The notes beneath the pieces are model-generated. The model was given only the letters and a program-made list of their open reading frames with translations. It searched no databases and was not told where the DNA came from. A DNA stretch of 43,435 bases, taken from an uncultured Armatimonadota bacterium. GTDB lineage: Bacteria > Armatimonadota > Fimbriimonadia > Fimbriimonadales > Fimbriimonadaceae. The translations under genes and the position numbers were made by a program. Position 1 is the first letter of the stretch, and each line of letters starts with the position of its first letter. Location of the stretch: assembly GCA_903927025.1 (NCBI GenBank), contig CAIYLG010000066.1, forward strand, positions 1 to 43,435, in the 5' to 3' direction. Of the stretch, positions 8,879-17,987 are shown in pieces.

Positions 8879-10476
8879 TATTTGCCTCCCTTTGCAGTCT
8901 TAGGTGCTACTGGAGCCTTGACTGTGATTGGCACTCGGAGGGTGGCGAAGTCTTTGAGACCGTACTGATAGCTGAACTCCACAATGTGAGAGCCTGGCTT
9001 CAGGTGGGGCGGGAGCATCGCTTCGCAGCTGACGGTCTTTCCTGGAAGGAGTCCACCGTCACCGATGATCGGTACCGATATTCGATCAACGAGTCGAACG
9101 CCGTTCTCCAGGACACTTCCGGTGGGCTCGGGGCGGAGAGCCACATTGCCGGAGTTGTGAATGTCGAACTTGATGGCGAGGTTTTTGTCTCCGTCTTTCA
9201 CTACCGTGGCGTTCTCGAGCTTAAGCATCGGGGCCTGGGTGGTTGGAACGGTGATCGTGCAGAAGATGGATTCGGCAAGAGTTGTTTTGCTTTCAGTGTC
9301 CTTTGCGGCGAGACCGAACCAGATGTCGCCTTGAGCGTCTGGTGAGACCGTCACGTGGATCTGGACAAGCCGTGTTTCCTTTGGATCCAGAGGAGTTCCG
9401 TCGTAGTCATGGTCAAGTTCGATTCCGGCCGGCAAGACGCCGTCGCCGAGGCCGATCGCACCAGACTTAGTTTGTTCGAGAGGCTTAGCGCTGAACTCAG
9501 CCTTGATGGGCTTCTCAGAGTTGTTCGTGATCTTTACCGTGAGGGTTCTTGAACCTTCTCGGGGGACCGAAACATTGAGGGCAGATGGCTCGATTGAGAT
9601 CGGGCTTCTTTCGAAGGCAGTTGCTTCACTTGCTGGAACCGCATCGCCCTTGCTAACGACATAGTCGGCGCTCACGGCCTGGAGGGAGCGCGTTCCCATG
9701 ATCGCTCGGAATTCCAGACGATAGCGCCCGTCTGTCAGGTTCGGCATCAGGAAGCTCATCTGGCGCTTCGTTCCTGGCATCAAGTTGCGGTCATCAAGGA
9801 TGAAGTCTCGAAGAATTCGTCCGGTGTCGATACTTCGTAGAGTTCCCGTTGCACCGATGATGGTGAAACCGTCACTCGTATTCTCGACGGGAAGAATCGC
9901 GGACATCATGGTCGATTTGCCGTTGGCAGTGAATCGCTTGATGATTGGCGAGTAGACCTTTAGTGCCGGTCTCGGGTTGTTTCCAACGATGAGGACCACT
10001 GGGATTTCGTAAACAACCAGCGACTTCGTGATGGAGCCTAGAGGGCGAGGGGAAACCTTGAGCATGCACCAGTACGGTCCGGTGGCATCTGCGGGAACAC
10101 TCATCGCAAGGTGGACTTCTTGCTTAGCGCCAGCATCCAGAACGATCGTCTGAGCTTTTTGTGTAAACCAGCCGGAGCAGTCGTGTGCTCCAGAGTCGCC
10201 GTAAACCGTTTTGTAGGTCCAGTCCTCCATGGTGAAGGGAAGAATTTCTAGGACCGAGCTGTCTCGGACGGTTTCGGGATTCTCCATCTTGAAGTCGATG
10301 GAAGTCTTTTGGTTGACATGCACGGCTTGTCGCTGCAGGAGCGGCGAGATGAGCAGGCCACCGACGCCAGACTGCGGATTCTTGTCTGGGGCTTTGTCGT
10401 TGACGCTCTGGGCTTGCGCTGCCGTAATGGATAAAAGCGCGGCGGTGAGAAGAATGGATAGGTTTTTGATTTTCAT
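8878..10476 (-). CDS. Exported Ig-fold, chaperone-like protein paired with secretin
   Basis: 532 residues with a signal peptide (MKIKNLSILLTAALLSITAAQA). The N-terminal 120 residues (LLISPLLQRQAVHVNQKTSIDFKM, then ILPFTMEDWTYKTV) resemble the first beta-sandwich of pilus-assembly-chaperone-like or DUF916-like surface proteins, and three further Ig-like repeats can be traced, each with a G-x-x-TL-V-ITN-type strand pattern. Cysteines in HDCSGWF and PYWCML may form a disulfide. The stop overlaps the secretin start by 1 bp. Likely role: a periplasmic partner of the secretin or of its substrate. No clear ribosome binding site precedes the ATG. Family assignment is tentative. Confidence 0.7.
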   Translation of the reverse strand: MKIKNLSILLTAALLSITAAQAQSVNDKAPDKNPQSGVGGLLISPLLQRQAVHVNQKTSIDFKMENPETVRDSSVLEILPFTMEDWTYKTVYGDSGAHDCSGWFTQKAQTIVLDAGAKQEVHLAMSVPADATGPYWCMLKVSPRPLGSITKSLVVYEIPVVLIVGNNPRPALKVYSPIIKRFTANGKSTMMSAILPVENTSDGFTIIGATGTLRSIDTGRILRDFILDDRNLMPGTKRQMSFLMPNLTDGRYRLEFRAIMGTRSLQAVSADYVVSKGDAVPASEATAFERSPISIEPSALNVSVPREGSRTLTVKITNNSEKPIKAEFSAKPLEQTKSGAIGLGDGVLPAGIELDHDYDGTPLDPKETRLVQIHVTVSPDAQGDIWFGLAAKDTESKTTLAESIFCTITVPTTQAPMLKLENATVVKDGDKNLAIKFDIHNSGNVALRPEPTGSVLENGVRLVDRISVPIIGDGGLLPGKTVSCEAMLPPHLKPGSHIVEFSYQYGLKDFATLRVPITVKAPVAPKTAKGGK

Positions 10477-10531
10477 GGCGGTTCAATCGAAAACGTTCGT
10501 ATCGTCGGGAGCTCTCGTCTGAGAGTGATCC

Positions 10532-10621
10532 TTACGAGATAGATCGGCCTCCGTCCTGGGCGGTTGTTGCGACGGCGATGACATCGAAGCCATCGTTGAT
10601 GAGGAGTGAGCGAAGTTTCAT
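10532..10621 (-). CDS. Possible 29-residue peptide upstream of chaperone-secretin genes
   Basis: An ATG at 10621 is preceded by TAAGG with 6-bp spacing and opens a 29-codon frame (MKLRSLLINDGFDVIAVATT, then AQDGGRSIS). It ends 55 bp before the chaperone-like gene. It could be a small secreted or regulatory peptide, or a leader peptide controlling the operon; it could also be chance. Nothing is recognised by homology. Confidence 0.35.
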   Translation of the reverse strand: MKLRSLLINDGFDVIAVATTAQDGGRSIS

Positions 10622-10860
10622 TTTTTGCCTTAGGTTTTGCGTTGTTCGTTTTGGGCCTTGTTGTTGCCCGATGGAGATATGATGCGGGGCTTTCTAACGG
10701 CTCCGTAATCCCTTCTTTTGGGGCACGAGAAGGTGCGCGTTTGCCAGGGGTAGCCTGTTCGGACCACGTCGAATTACTAGGTAGCAGTTCATTTCATTTG
10801 GTGAGGCATCGTTGCCTCAAGAAGGCGTATTGGGGCCTGACTTGCCCTTTGAGAGCTAAA
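10622..10860. other. Gap between LuxR-type regulator and secretin operon
   Basis: This stretch carries no convincing gene. A small hairpin GAGGCA-TCGT-TGCCTC is at 10803-10818, just beyond the stop of the regulator gene, without a T-tract on either strand. A plus-strand frame from GTG 10606 with a hydrophobic start crosses this gap but runs into the regulator gene antisense and is not supported. Confidence 0.4.
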
Positions 10861-12165
10861 TCAGGCAGTGAAGATACTGGTCACGTCGCGGTAAATCCAG
10901 AGGTAACCCTGAACTTGACCCTCCGTTCTGAGAACCACAAAGTCTCTCTCGAGGATCCGGCCATCAGCCATTAGGACACACTCTTGAAGGCAGTCCCGCT
11001 GGTCTCTTACGAGTTGGTCGACGCGCGCTACAAAGGAGGTTGGGTCTTTGAAAAGATGCACACAGCCCGTTTGACTATCTCTGCAGTTGAATCCACTAAG
11101 CTCATCATCAGCAAAGGGCACTGAGAAACACTCTCGGAACTTCGTGTTTACAAACTCGACCTTACGGTCGATAGTCTCATACATCACCGCGTTGGGGAAA
11201 CTGTGGATGAGGGACTGAATAAATTTAGCGGACGACTCGGCTTTTGCTTCTGCCAAATGGCGCTGAATGTCCGAGTGACGAGCGGAAATCATCTTGCCGC
11301 ACAGTTGAAGCATCGGTTCCATGATTTCAGGCAGGCCCTCTTCGATGGATTCCACCTTGCATGTGAGGGCAAGGAGCCCGATGGTATCTGCGCCGTGCTT
11401 GATCGGGAAGATCACAAACGGACCACGAGGTGGCTCTGTCGGTGCTGGCACTGTAAGCTGGCGTCTCTCGATACCAATCTTCTTTTCACCGGATAGCACC
11501 TGCTGAAAGGCTGCGGGGATTTCCTGAACCTGCCAGCCGTTGGCAACCAACGTGTGATGCTCTTTCGCTTCAGCGCGATTCCAGGTGGAATCCAGGATTC
11601 CTAGAACTCCGAGGGATCCACCGGCAGCTTCAACGCTGGTCTCGGCGAAGAAGCCGAAACTTGCATCTGTGGCCTTTAGAACGTCCTTCAACAGTTGAGC
11701 AAGAATCTCGAATAGGTTCAACTTTCCGTCGATAAAACTCGCTGACGCCGCCGCAGAGGCAGACAACATGAGCCGCTTTGGCGCATCGGCCAACTCGACA
11801 GACCGTCGGATGCTGATCTCTTCCTGGAGCTGCAGGTTGCTCTGCTGAACATCGGCGACGGTTTTTGCCGCCTGCTGCTCTGCAAACCGAGCGACCACTT
11901 CTGTCCGCTTGGAAGATCCAAACTTAAGGAGAATGCGGCGCCAGTAACTGGCTACCGTGTCTCGAGAAATACCAAGTTCGAGTCCGATCTGTCGATCAGA
12001 CATTCCCTGAGCCGCAAGGTCCATTACCTGGGCTTCACGTTCAGTGAGACCGGGTACTCCGCGATTTGGAGTCATCCATTCAGATGACCGATTTGCAGAG
12101 GCTTGGACTCCGGCTGGGGCTGCGCCGTAAGTTTCGCCTGTATACATGTAAGCGGATTGTGCCAC
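10861..12165 (-). CDS. LuxR-type HTH regulator with GAF and PAS sensor domains
   Basis: 434 residues from GTG (an ATG six codons later is possible). The GerE/LuxR helix-turn-helix lies at the N-terminus, about 38-95 (GLTEREAQVMDLAAQGMSDR, then QIGLELGISRDTVASYWRRI). A short coiled segment leads to a GAF-like domain (about 145-300, FVIFPIKHGADTIGLLALT) and a C-terminal PAS-like domain (about 320-430, FPNAVMYETIDRKVEFVNTK). In most LuxR proteins the HTH is C-terminal, so the order is reversed here. It lies upstream, in the same direction, of the chaperone-secretin genes and may control them. A perfect 8-bp inverted repeat spans its start region. Confidence 0.85.
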   Translation of the reverse strand: MAQSAYMYTGETYGAAPAGVQASANRSSEWMTPNRGVPGLTEREAQVMDLAAQGMSDRQIGLELGISRDTVASYWRRILLKFGSSKRTEVVARFAEQQAAKTVADVQQSNLQLQEEISIRRSVELADAPKRLMLSASAAASASFIDGKLNLFEILAQLLKDVLKATDASFGFFAETSVEAAGGSLGVLGILDSTWNRAEAKEHHTLVANGWQVQEIPAAFQQVLSGEKKIGIERRQLTVPAPTEPPRGPFVIFPIKHGADTIGLLALTCKVESIEEGLPEIMEPMLQLCGKMISARHSDIQRHLAEAKAESSAKFIQSLIHSFPNAVMYETIDRKVEFVNTKFRECFSVPFADDELSGFNCRDSQTGCVHLFKDPTSFVARVDQLVRDQRDCLQECVLMADGRILERDFVVLRTEGQVQGYLWIYRDVTSIFTA

Positions 12166-12176
12166 GCAACATGTAT
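12142..12176. promoter_or_regulatory. Inverted repeat at the start of the LuxR-type gene
   Basis: ATACATGT (12142-12149) and ACATGTAT (12169-12176) form a perfect 8-bp dyad with 19 bp between arms, and flanking CCTG/CAGG extends the symmetry. It straddles the regulator start codon, so it may be an autoregulatory operator. Evidence is symmetry and location only. Confidence 0.35.
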
Positions 12177-12277
12177 CGGCAGGAAATCACCAAAACATGG
12201 TCACTTTTACGCCTTACTGGTATGTTTACTGTACGGGTTTTTATGACACCGCCACGATTTGATGTCGTCGCAACATC

Positions 12278-15043
12278 TTAATCGTGGGACATCGACGCGA
12301 TTGATGGAGCCCTGGCAGGAAGGCGGAGGCTACCAAAACTTGCCCCAGACTGCGATGCGGATTCGCAACAGAGCGCGATGGTAATCGATTTCAGCCCCAC
12401 CGCTTTTGACTGCTTGGCAAGCGTGGTGAGATTCCACGTGTATTGATTCGCATAGGACACCATCTGCGAATCGATCATCTTCCCGACTGCGGGCCCGTTC
12501 TTCCAATTGACGCTTCCCTCACCCCACGCACTGTTTGATGTAGCATGGGCCCCTACCATGACTGGGTTGCCGACCGCGCTCCCGGTCAGAGTCAGCCGGA
12601 CGTCTTCACAATTTGATCGCAACGGCCCAAGATCAATCTTGATATAGGCGATTGCGTTGGAGCCATTCGGCCCGCTTGTGACGGTGAGGTGCGGCTGAAG
12701 AAGACCCGTCGTCGGGTGGGCGTCTGAAACCACCACGTCCCCCAAGTCTCCCTCGACTGCGCGAACCGCTTTGGTCAAGCCTCCAAAACCATTTGCGAAC
12801 GATTCGGACAGCACATAGCTTGCGGGGAGGTTCAGGCCACTGAGATTCAGGTCGACAGAGCCAAGTGCCACCTGTGTTGGCGGCATGATGTTGGATTGTC
12901 CGGGAGAGGAACCAATTTGGACGGTTGCCGACTCAATTTCGGATTCTGGATCAAATGCCCACTGCCTGATGCTAACGGAGGACTTCGAAGCACTCACGAT
13001 ATTGAACATGGAGACGACCGGCGACGTGGTATCCGGGGCTCCGCCTCCGAAAAAGTCAATTGCCGGAAGATCGCATCCATTCTTGACGAGGACGCGCTTT
13101 GACTTAACAAAGCCCGGGATGTCGGCGATGACGTCGTAGGTCCCTCCAGGGAATGGGCTGAATCGATAAGAGCCGTCCCTCAGAGTTGTCGTTCTGTAAG
13201 TCTTTACCGGGACGGCAGTGGATCGCGCAATGACCAAGACTCCGCCGAGTGGCCTCCCCCCTCGGTACACCATCCCGGTCACATCGCCCACAGCAGCCGT
13301 TCTCGGGTTTGGATTTGACTTCAGCGACAGCAGCTGCAGCACGTCGAGCGAGCCGAACCCTTGCGATGGTTCCCAGCCACCATGTGCGGCATGTCCGGTA
13401 GCATCAGCACTCAGTTCCAAGGATTGAAAGGCTCTCAAATTCGAGCCTGGAACACCTGCCGACAAGTGATTTTGTCCATAGAGCAGACCCGCAGCACCCG
13501 AAACCTGAGGGGCGGCCATCGACGTGCCATTTAGAAAATACGAATAGCCGCGTGTGTACGGCGGATTGTAGTTACCCTCTCCCAACGTGGACTGGAACCG
13601 ACTGGACGTTGAGAACACATACTGGATCCGGCGGTATCCCGAAGCATAGGGAACCAGGTCGCCGCCGGGGGCTGCGATATCCACATAGGCACCCGCTCCG
13701 GAATAGCTTCGCTCGGCAGATTTACGCCCGGGACCGTTTGCGGAGACGCCCAAGGCTCCGCTGCACGCAGCCGGATAGCATGGCCCAAGCTTCCCTCCTC
13801 CCGTAATTCTCTCGCTGCCCGCCGCGATGATAAGGCATCCCTTTTGAAAGGCATACGTCACTGCATCTTGGAGAATTTGTGAGTAGTTCTCAGTGCTAAG
13901 AGACACGTTGATGATATCTGCACCATGATCTGCAGCATAGGTTATTGCCGCCGCGACGTTGTCATCCGTAGCAGAGCCGGTGGCGTCAAATACCTTCAGG
14001 ATCATTCCCTTGGAGTTGTAGCCAACCCCGATGGTGCCATGGCCATTGTAGCTGCCGTTATTTCCCGCGGCAATGGCGGCACCCACTACGGCGGTTCCGT
14101 GGCCATTTCCATCCGATAGGTCAGATCCGCTCGCAACGGCACCGTTCAGAAACGCAGCGCTCAGTCCCTTTGCAATTTGGCCACCCTGCTGCACATCCGA
14201 CCCGGTTCCACCTGCGTTGACAAAGTCTGGGTGATCGATGTCCGCGCCGGAATCGACAAACGCAATCGTGGGACAGTCAGCTGGCTTTGTTCCTGCGGTG
14301 TACCACTGCCCAGGAAAGACAGCCCAACCACCCGAAACAATTCCGCCGGAATCCGATGTGACAGCGTTAATATCCCATAGGTTCCAAAGGCGTCTAAAGC
14401 CTGCCGCACCCGTTTTCGCTTTGGTCTTGGATGGGACAAGGTGACCGCTTCCATTGCTCCCGCTGCTTCCACCGCTCCCTCCGCTGCCGCTGCTGCCTCC
14501 GCTTCCACCTTGATAACCACTACCCGTGCTGCCACCATAGACTCCACTGCTGCCACCATAAATTCCGGTGCTTCCCCCGCTTCCTCCGCTACCAGAACTT
14601 GCGGTGTGAAGCACGTAGTCGCTGCTTAACTCGAATGCAGACCAATCCGGGTCGTTGGGAACCGGAAGCGTGACGGGATACATCTTGTTCTCCGGCTCTG
14701 CACAGATGACATCAGAGTCGTGCATCAATGACTGTGCCGCAAGCGTGGGATTGACCTTTTCCGAGTACTCCCACAATGTCCATCCGCCATGGTTGAGCCC
14801 GCCCACCATCCTGCCACCTTTCAGCACTCCCGCAATCCGGCTGATTTGAAGATTGGTCGGCTGGGCAGGTGCACCCGGCTTTATGTCGGCACCCTTCACT
14901 TTGACGAGGAGACGTCCGGCAAAGAGCTCATTCATCGCATGAGATGGGAGGTAGGTTTTCAGCGGCTTGTCTGTACTCCAAGCGAACTCAAAGCTACACA
15001 CAAGGGAAAGGGCTACGAGTGCAGTGGACCGTGAAATGACCAT
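12278..15043 (-). CDS. Large secreted S8 subtilisin-like protease
   Basis: 921 residues with signal peptide (about 1-23) and a propeptide-like region to about 148. Residues 149-200 are a Gly/Ser/Tyr-rich linker (GGSTGIYGGSSGVYGGSTGS). The catalytic domain has Asp264 (AFVDSGADIDHPDF), His315 (DGNGHGTAVVGAA) and Ser508 (NGTSMAAPQVSGAAGL). The oxyanion-hole Asn expected in the AAGN motif is Ser410 (IIAAGSER). A carboxypeptidase-regulatory-like domain follows (about 585-650) and a C-terminal beta domain. ATG is preceded by GAGG at 6 bp. A TACAAT -10-like box is about 24 bp upstream. Single-gene unit, divergent from the sulfotransferase locus. Probably extracellular or surface-bound; substrate unknown. 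Confidence 0.9.
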   Translation of the reverse strand: MVISRSTALVALSLVCSFEFAWSTDKPLKTYLPSHAMNELFAGRLLVKVKGADIKPGAPAQPTNLQISRIAGVLKGGRMVGGLNHGGWTLWEYSEKVNPTLAAQSLMHDSDVICAEPENKMYPVTLPVPNDPDWSAFELSSDYVLHTASSGSGGSGGSTGIYGGSSGVYGGSTGSGYQGGSGGSSGSGGSGGSSGSNGSGHLVPSKTKAKTGAAGFRRLWNLWDINAVTSDSGGIVSGGWAVFPGQWYTAGTKPADCPTIAFVDSGADIDHPDFVNAGGTGSDVQQGGQIAKGLSAAFLNGAVASGSDLSDGNGHGTAVVGAAIAAGNNGSYNGHGTIGVGYNSKGMILKVFDATGSATDDNVAAAITYAADHGADIINVSLSTENYSQILQDAVTYAFQKGCLIIAAGSERITGGGKLGPCYPAACSGALGVSANGPGRKSAERSYSGAGAYVDIAAPGGDLVPYASGYRRIQYVFSTSSRFQSTLGEGNYNPPYTRGYSYFLNGTSMAAPQVSGAAGLLYGQNHLSAGVPGSNLRAFQSLELSADATGHAAHGGWEPSQGFGSLDVLQLLSLKSNPNPRTAAVGDVTGMVYRGGRPLGGVLVIARSTAVPVKTYRTTTLRDGSYRFSPFPGGTYDVIADIPGFVKSKRVLVKNGCDLPAIDFFGGGAPDTTSPVVSMFNIVSASKSSVSIRQWAFDPESEIESATVQIGSSPGQSNIMPPTQVALGSVDLNLSGLNLPASYVLSESFANGFGGLTKAVRAVEGDLGDVVVSDAHPTTGLLQPHLTVTSGPNGSNAIAYIKIDLGPLRSNCEDVRLTLTGSAVGNPVMVGAHATSNSAWGEGSVNWKNGPAVGKMIDSQMVSYANQYTWNLTTLAKQSKAVGLKSITIALCCESASQSGASFGSLRLPARAPSIASMSHD

Positions 15044-15182
15044 TTGTTGCCTCAGTCGACAGCGCTATTGTAAGTCGGCAGCAACGCGCCCTTTCGGTTG
15101 CTGAGGATAAGCCAAGGTTTCCGCCGGCAATGCTTGCCATCCTGCAAGGATTACGAGCGCATCTCCGTTTAGAATGGTTTAG

Positions 15183-17039
15183 GTGTTGACAAGTACAGCG
15201 GAACTTATCCGCCTTGCGAGGGTGTCAGAGGCTTCAGGTCAAGTTCAGAGGATGATGATGCTCTGCGCACAGGCGCTGGAACAAGAGCCTGAGTGCGTCG
15301 ATGCTCTGCTAATCCTTGGTTCATTGGCCGCGCGGCACGGCAGAAGTGGCGAGGCGATTGAATTCCTCAAAGAGGTCCTTGAACTGGAGCCAGATTGCGC
15401 GGATGCACATCGATGGCTCGCAACTCTGTACCTCTCCACGCCCAACAAGGACTCTGCCCTCGCTCACGCCCGATCCTATGCTCGACTTTGTCCGGAGGAA
15501 CCGGAAGCGCTTTCCCTCATTGGCCTCACCTGTCTCGCCAGCGGCGATTTCTCGGCCGCCGTCGAGAGCTTCCAGGCTCGCTTGAACCGCTTTGGCGCCC
15601 AGTACGCCACGTGTCACAACCTCGGAATTGCATTTGAACGCATGGACCGCCATGAAGAGGCAATCGATGCGCTCATGCTGGCCCAAAGCGTCGAAGCGGA
15701 TCACTTTGAGACACTTCTCCACCTGGGACGCTGTTGCCTCGCCACAGACCAGTCGGACAGAGCACTCGAATTCGCGATTCGATGCGTCGAGCTAGATCCA
15801 AATTCTGCCTTGGCAAGGGCGCTTCACAGCGACGCGCGGTATTCAGCCGCGCACGGCCCAAACGGAATGGCTGTGATCGAAGCCGCGATCGCACAAGACC
15901 CTAAGGAAGGATTCCCATATGCCCTGAAGGCCAGCAGGCTTCAGGAGATGGGAGACTTCGAAGGAGCCGCGATTTGCGCCCGAACCTCGATCACCCTTCA
16001 GCCGAATCAAGGGTTCTCCTACTACACACTGGCTCACAACGGAAAGATTCGGTCTGCTGACCGAACCCTATTTGAATCCGCTTTGGTCGAACTGGAATCG
16101 GCGGAGATGCCTCTCGAAGAGCGGCAGTACCTGCACTTTGCGGCAGGAAAGGCAATGGACGATCTTGGGGAGTATGAACTCGCGATGAAGCAGTTCGACC
16201 TTGCTCACAAGGGAGGAGGCGCGCTTGATCCGGCTCACACACATGAGTCTCGGTACTCGCGGCAGGTGCGGAGAACACTGGAGGCGTGCAGACTTGGATG
16301 GGAGACAGATCTAGATCTTCCTCCCATAGACACCGTCAAACCGGTGTTCATCGTCGGAATGCCTCGCTCCGGCACCACCCTCATCGAGCAGATTCTTGGT
16401 CGCCACTCACAGGTGTCTTCTTCCGGAGAGCTTTTCTTTTGGCGCGACTCCGCGCGCCGAATCATCGATCTGAACAACCTCTCGGTTGACAGAGATAGGC
16501 TCAGGACAGCAGGCGTGAAGTATCTAGAGCTGCTCCAGAAGTTGGCACCAAGTACTGAGCGCGCCACTGACAAATTCCCAAGCAACTTCCTTTATATAGG
16601 GTTGCTAAAAGCCGTGTTTCCCCGGGCCACGATTATTCACGCGAGGCGACACCCCTTGGACACTTGCCTGAGCATTTACATGCGTCCGTTCTCCACCAAT
16701 CAGGGATTGGGAAGAACGCGCGAAGAAATCGTGGAGACCTATCGGCTGTATCGCGAAGCCATGCAGCAATGGCGAGACATCTACGGTGAAGACACTCTCC
16801 TCACCGTGGATTACGAGACCCTCGTTCAAAACCCAGAGCAGACGACGCGGATGCTGGTTGATCATTGCGGACTTCAGTGGGAGGAAGCATGCCTCCACCC
16901 TGAGGCGGGCGAGGGCAGAGTGGTCACCTTTAGCAAATGGCAGGTTCGGCAGCCGGTCTACACCAGTTCCGTGGAGCGATGGCGACGATACGAACCTTGG
17001 CTCGGAGTCTTCCACGAACTGAATACGCTAGAAGGGTAG
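15183..17039 (+). CDS. TPR-sulfotransferase (paralogue 1 of 3)
   Basis: 618 residues from GTG. The N-terminal 330 residues are TPR repeats (for example ALLILGSLAARHGRSGEAIE, TCHNLGIAFERMDRHEEAID). The C-terminal sulfotransferase domain has the 5'-phosphosulfate-binding loop FIVGMPRSGTTLIEQIL (about 388-404) and the 3'-phosphate motif HARRHPLDTCLSIYM (about 485-499). The family moves sulfate from PAPS to hydroxyl groups of glycans, tyrosines or small molecules, with TPRs thought to hold the acceptor. The domain ends with the KWQVRQPVYTSSVERWRRY motif shared with paralogue 2. It is followed after 8 bp by a DMT-family transporter gene. Confidence 0.9.
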   Translation: MLTSTAELIRLARVSEASGQVQRMMMLCAQALEQEPECVDALLILGSLAARHGRSGEAIEFLKEVLELEPDCADAHRWLATLYLSTPNKDSALAHARSYARLCPEEPEALSLIGLTCLASGDFSAAVESFQARLNRFGAQYATCHNLGIAFERMDRHEEAIDALMLAQSVEADHFETLLHLGRCCLATDQSDRALEFAIRCVELDPNSALARALHSDARYSAAHGPNGMAVIEAAIAQDPKEGFPYALKASRLQEMGDFEGAAICARTSITLQPNQGFSYYTLAHNGKIRSADRTLFESALVELESAEMPLEERQYLHFAAGKAMDDLGEYELAMKQFDLAHKGGGALDPAHTHESRYSRQVRRTLEACRLGWETDLDLPPIDTVKPVFIVGMPRSGTTLIEQILGRHSQVSSSGELFFWRDSARRIIDLNNLSVDRDRLRTAGVKYLELLQKLAPSTERATDKFPSNFLYIGLLKAVFPRATIIHARRHPLDTCLSIYMRPFSTNQGLGRTREEIVETYRLYREAMQQWRDIYGEDTLLTVDYETLVQNPEQTTRMLVDHCGLQWEEACLHPEAGEGRVVTFSKWQVRQPVYTSSVERWRRYEPWLGVFHELNTLEG

Positions 17040-17047
17040 CATCGGCA

Positions 17048-17878
17048 ATGCCCACCGGAGTCGCTTTGGCAGTGCTGTTCTCTGCCGTCCTCCACGCAGG
17101 CTGGAATGCGCTGCTCCGTCAGAGTGGAGATCGAAACTGGGCGATCGGCTGGATTGGTGTGGCCACCTTTTTATGCAGCGCGCCGTTTATTCCCTTTACC
17201 GGACTTGCGGTTAAAGCATGGCCATTCGTTGTGGGTTCGGCCGCACTCCACGTCGTGTACCTCTCGCTTCTTGCAAGGGCCTACTCCAAAAACGAACTCT
17301 CATTCGCCTACCCGATCGCACGTGGCACATCCCCCCTTTTGGTGGCAGTTGGCGGCGCCTCGTTTGCTGGAGAAGCCCTCCGCCCACTCGCAATTTTGGG
17401 AATCGGCGCGATTGTGGTGGGGATCATCGGACTGGGGATTGCAGGGAAGCAGTGGGACCGGCATGGACTTCAAACCGCGTTGGCGATTGGTGCGGTGATT
17501 GCCGTGTACACCGTGTTGGATGGGATTGGGGCGCGGCTATGTCCATCCTCAGCTCAGTACAACGTTTCCTGCTTCGCGCTCTATGGGTTCATGATCGCCG
17601 GAAGTAGATTGATGCGGAACGGATCGACTGGCCTATCAGGGACTCGCCGTGATATTTTGCTTGCCCTCGGAGGCGGAGCGTCGAGCGTGGTGGCGTACGC
17701 CATTGTTACGTGGGCGATGGTGCACTCGCCACTCGGCGCCGTATCGGCGCTTAGGGAAACCAGTACGCTTTTTGCGGCCGGAATAGGGTTCCTGTTTCTT
17801 AACGAACAGTTCACGGTTCAGAAGGCGCTGGGCTGCACCGCGATTGTGGTTGGAGCCGCAATGGTTGGAATTCACTAA
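17048..17878 (+). CDS. EamA/DMT-superfamily transporter
   Basis: 276 residues from ATG 17048, chosen because the preceding in-frame codons lie inside the sulfotransferase gene and are charged. About ten hydrophobic segments are seen in two homologous halves, with the DMT pattern (LLARAYSKNELSFAYPIARG; ALRETSTLFAAGIGFLFLNE; FTVQKALGCTAIVVGAAMV). Such proteins move small metabolites across the inner membrane. Placed directly behind a sulfotransferase gene, it could export a sulfated compound or an acceptor (inference). Confidence 0.87.
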   Translation: MPTGVALAVLFSAVLHAGWNALLRQSGDRNWAIGWIGVATFLCSAPFIPFTGLAVKAWPFVVGSAALHVVYLSLLARAYSKNELSFAYPIARGTSPLLVAVGGASFAGEALRPLAILGIGAIVVGIIGLGIAGKQWDRHGLQTALAIGAVIAVYTVLDGIGARLCPSSAQYNVSCFALYGFMIAGSRLMRNGSTGLSGTRRDILLALGGGASSVVAYAIVTWAMVHSPLGAVSALRETSTLFAAGIGFLFLNEQFTVQKALGCTAIVVGAAMVGIH

Positions 17879-17951
17879 TAGAAGCTTGAGGTCGGTTTCA
17901 ACGACCTGAGATGCGGCAGGGCAGGTGGTAGCATCCTGCCTGAGATTCTCT

Positions 17952-17978
17952 AAGGTGCCCCCGCACCTTCGGTTTTCT
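17952..17978 (+). terminator. Hairpin with T-rich tail before sulfotransferase 2
   Basis: AAGGTGC (17952-17958), loop CCCC, GCACCTT (17963-17969), then CGGTTTTCTCT. It resembles an intrinsic terminator but lies only 10 bp before the ATG of the next gene, so it may attenuate read-through or act as a 5' leader structure. Two weaker hairpins (17889-17907, 17915-17940) precede it. Confidence 0.45.
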
Positions 17979-17987
17979 CTGACATCT

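Noticed and set aside
10606-10974. Plus-strand frame of 122 codons with a hydrophobic start
   Set aside because: It runs 114 bp antisense into the LuxR-type gene, its start lacks a spaced ribosome binding site, and most of the rest shows no protein-like pattern.
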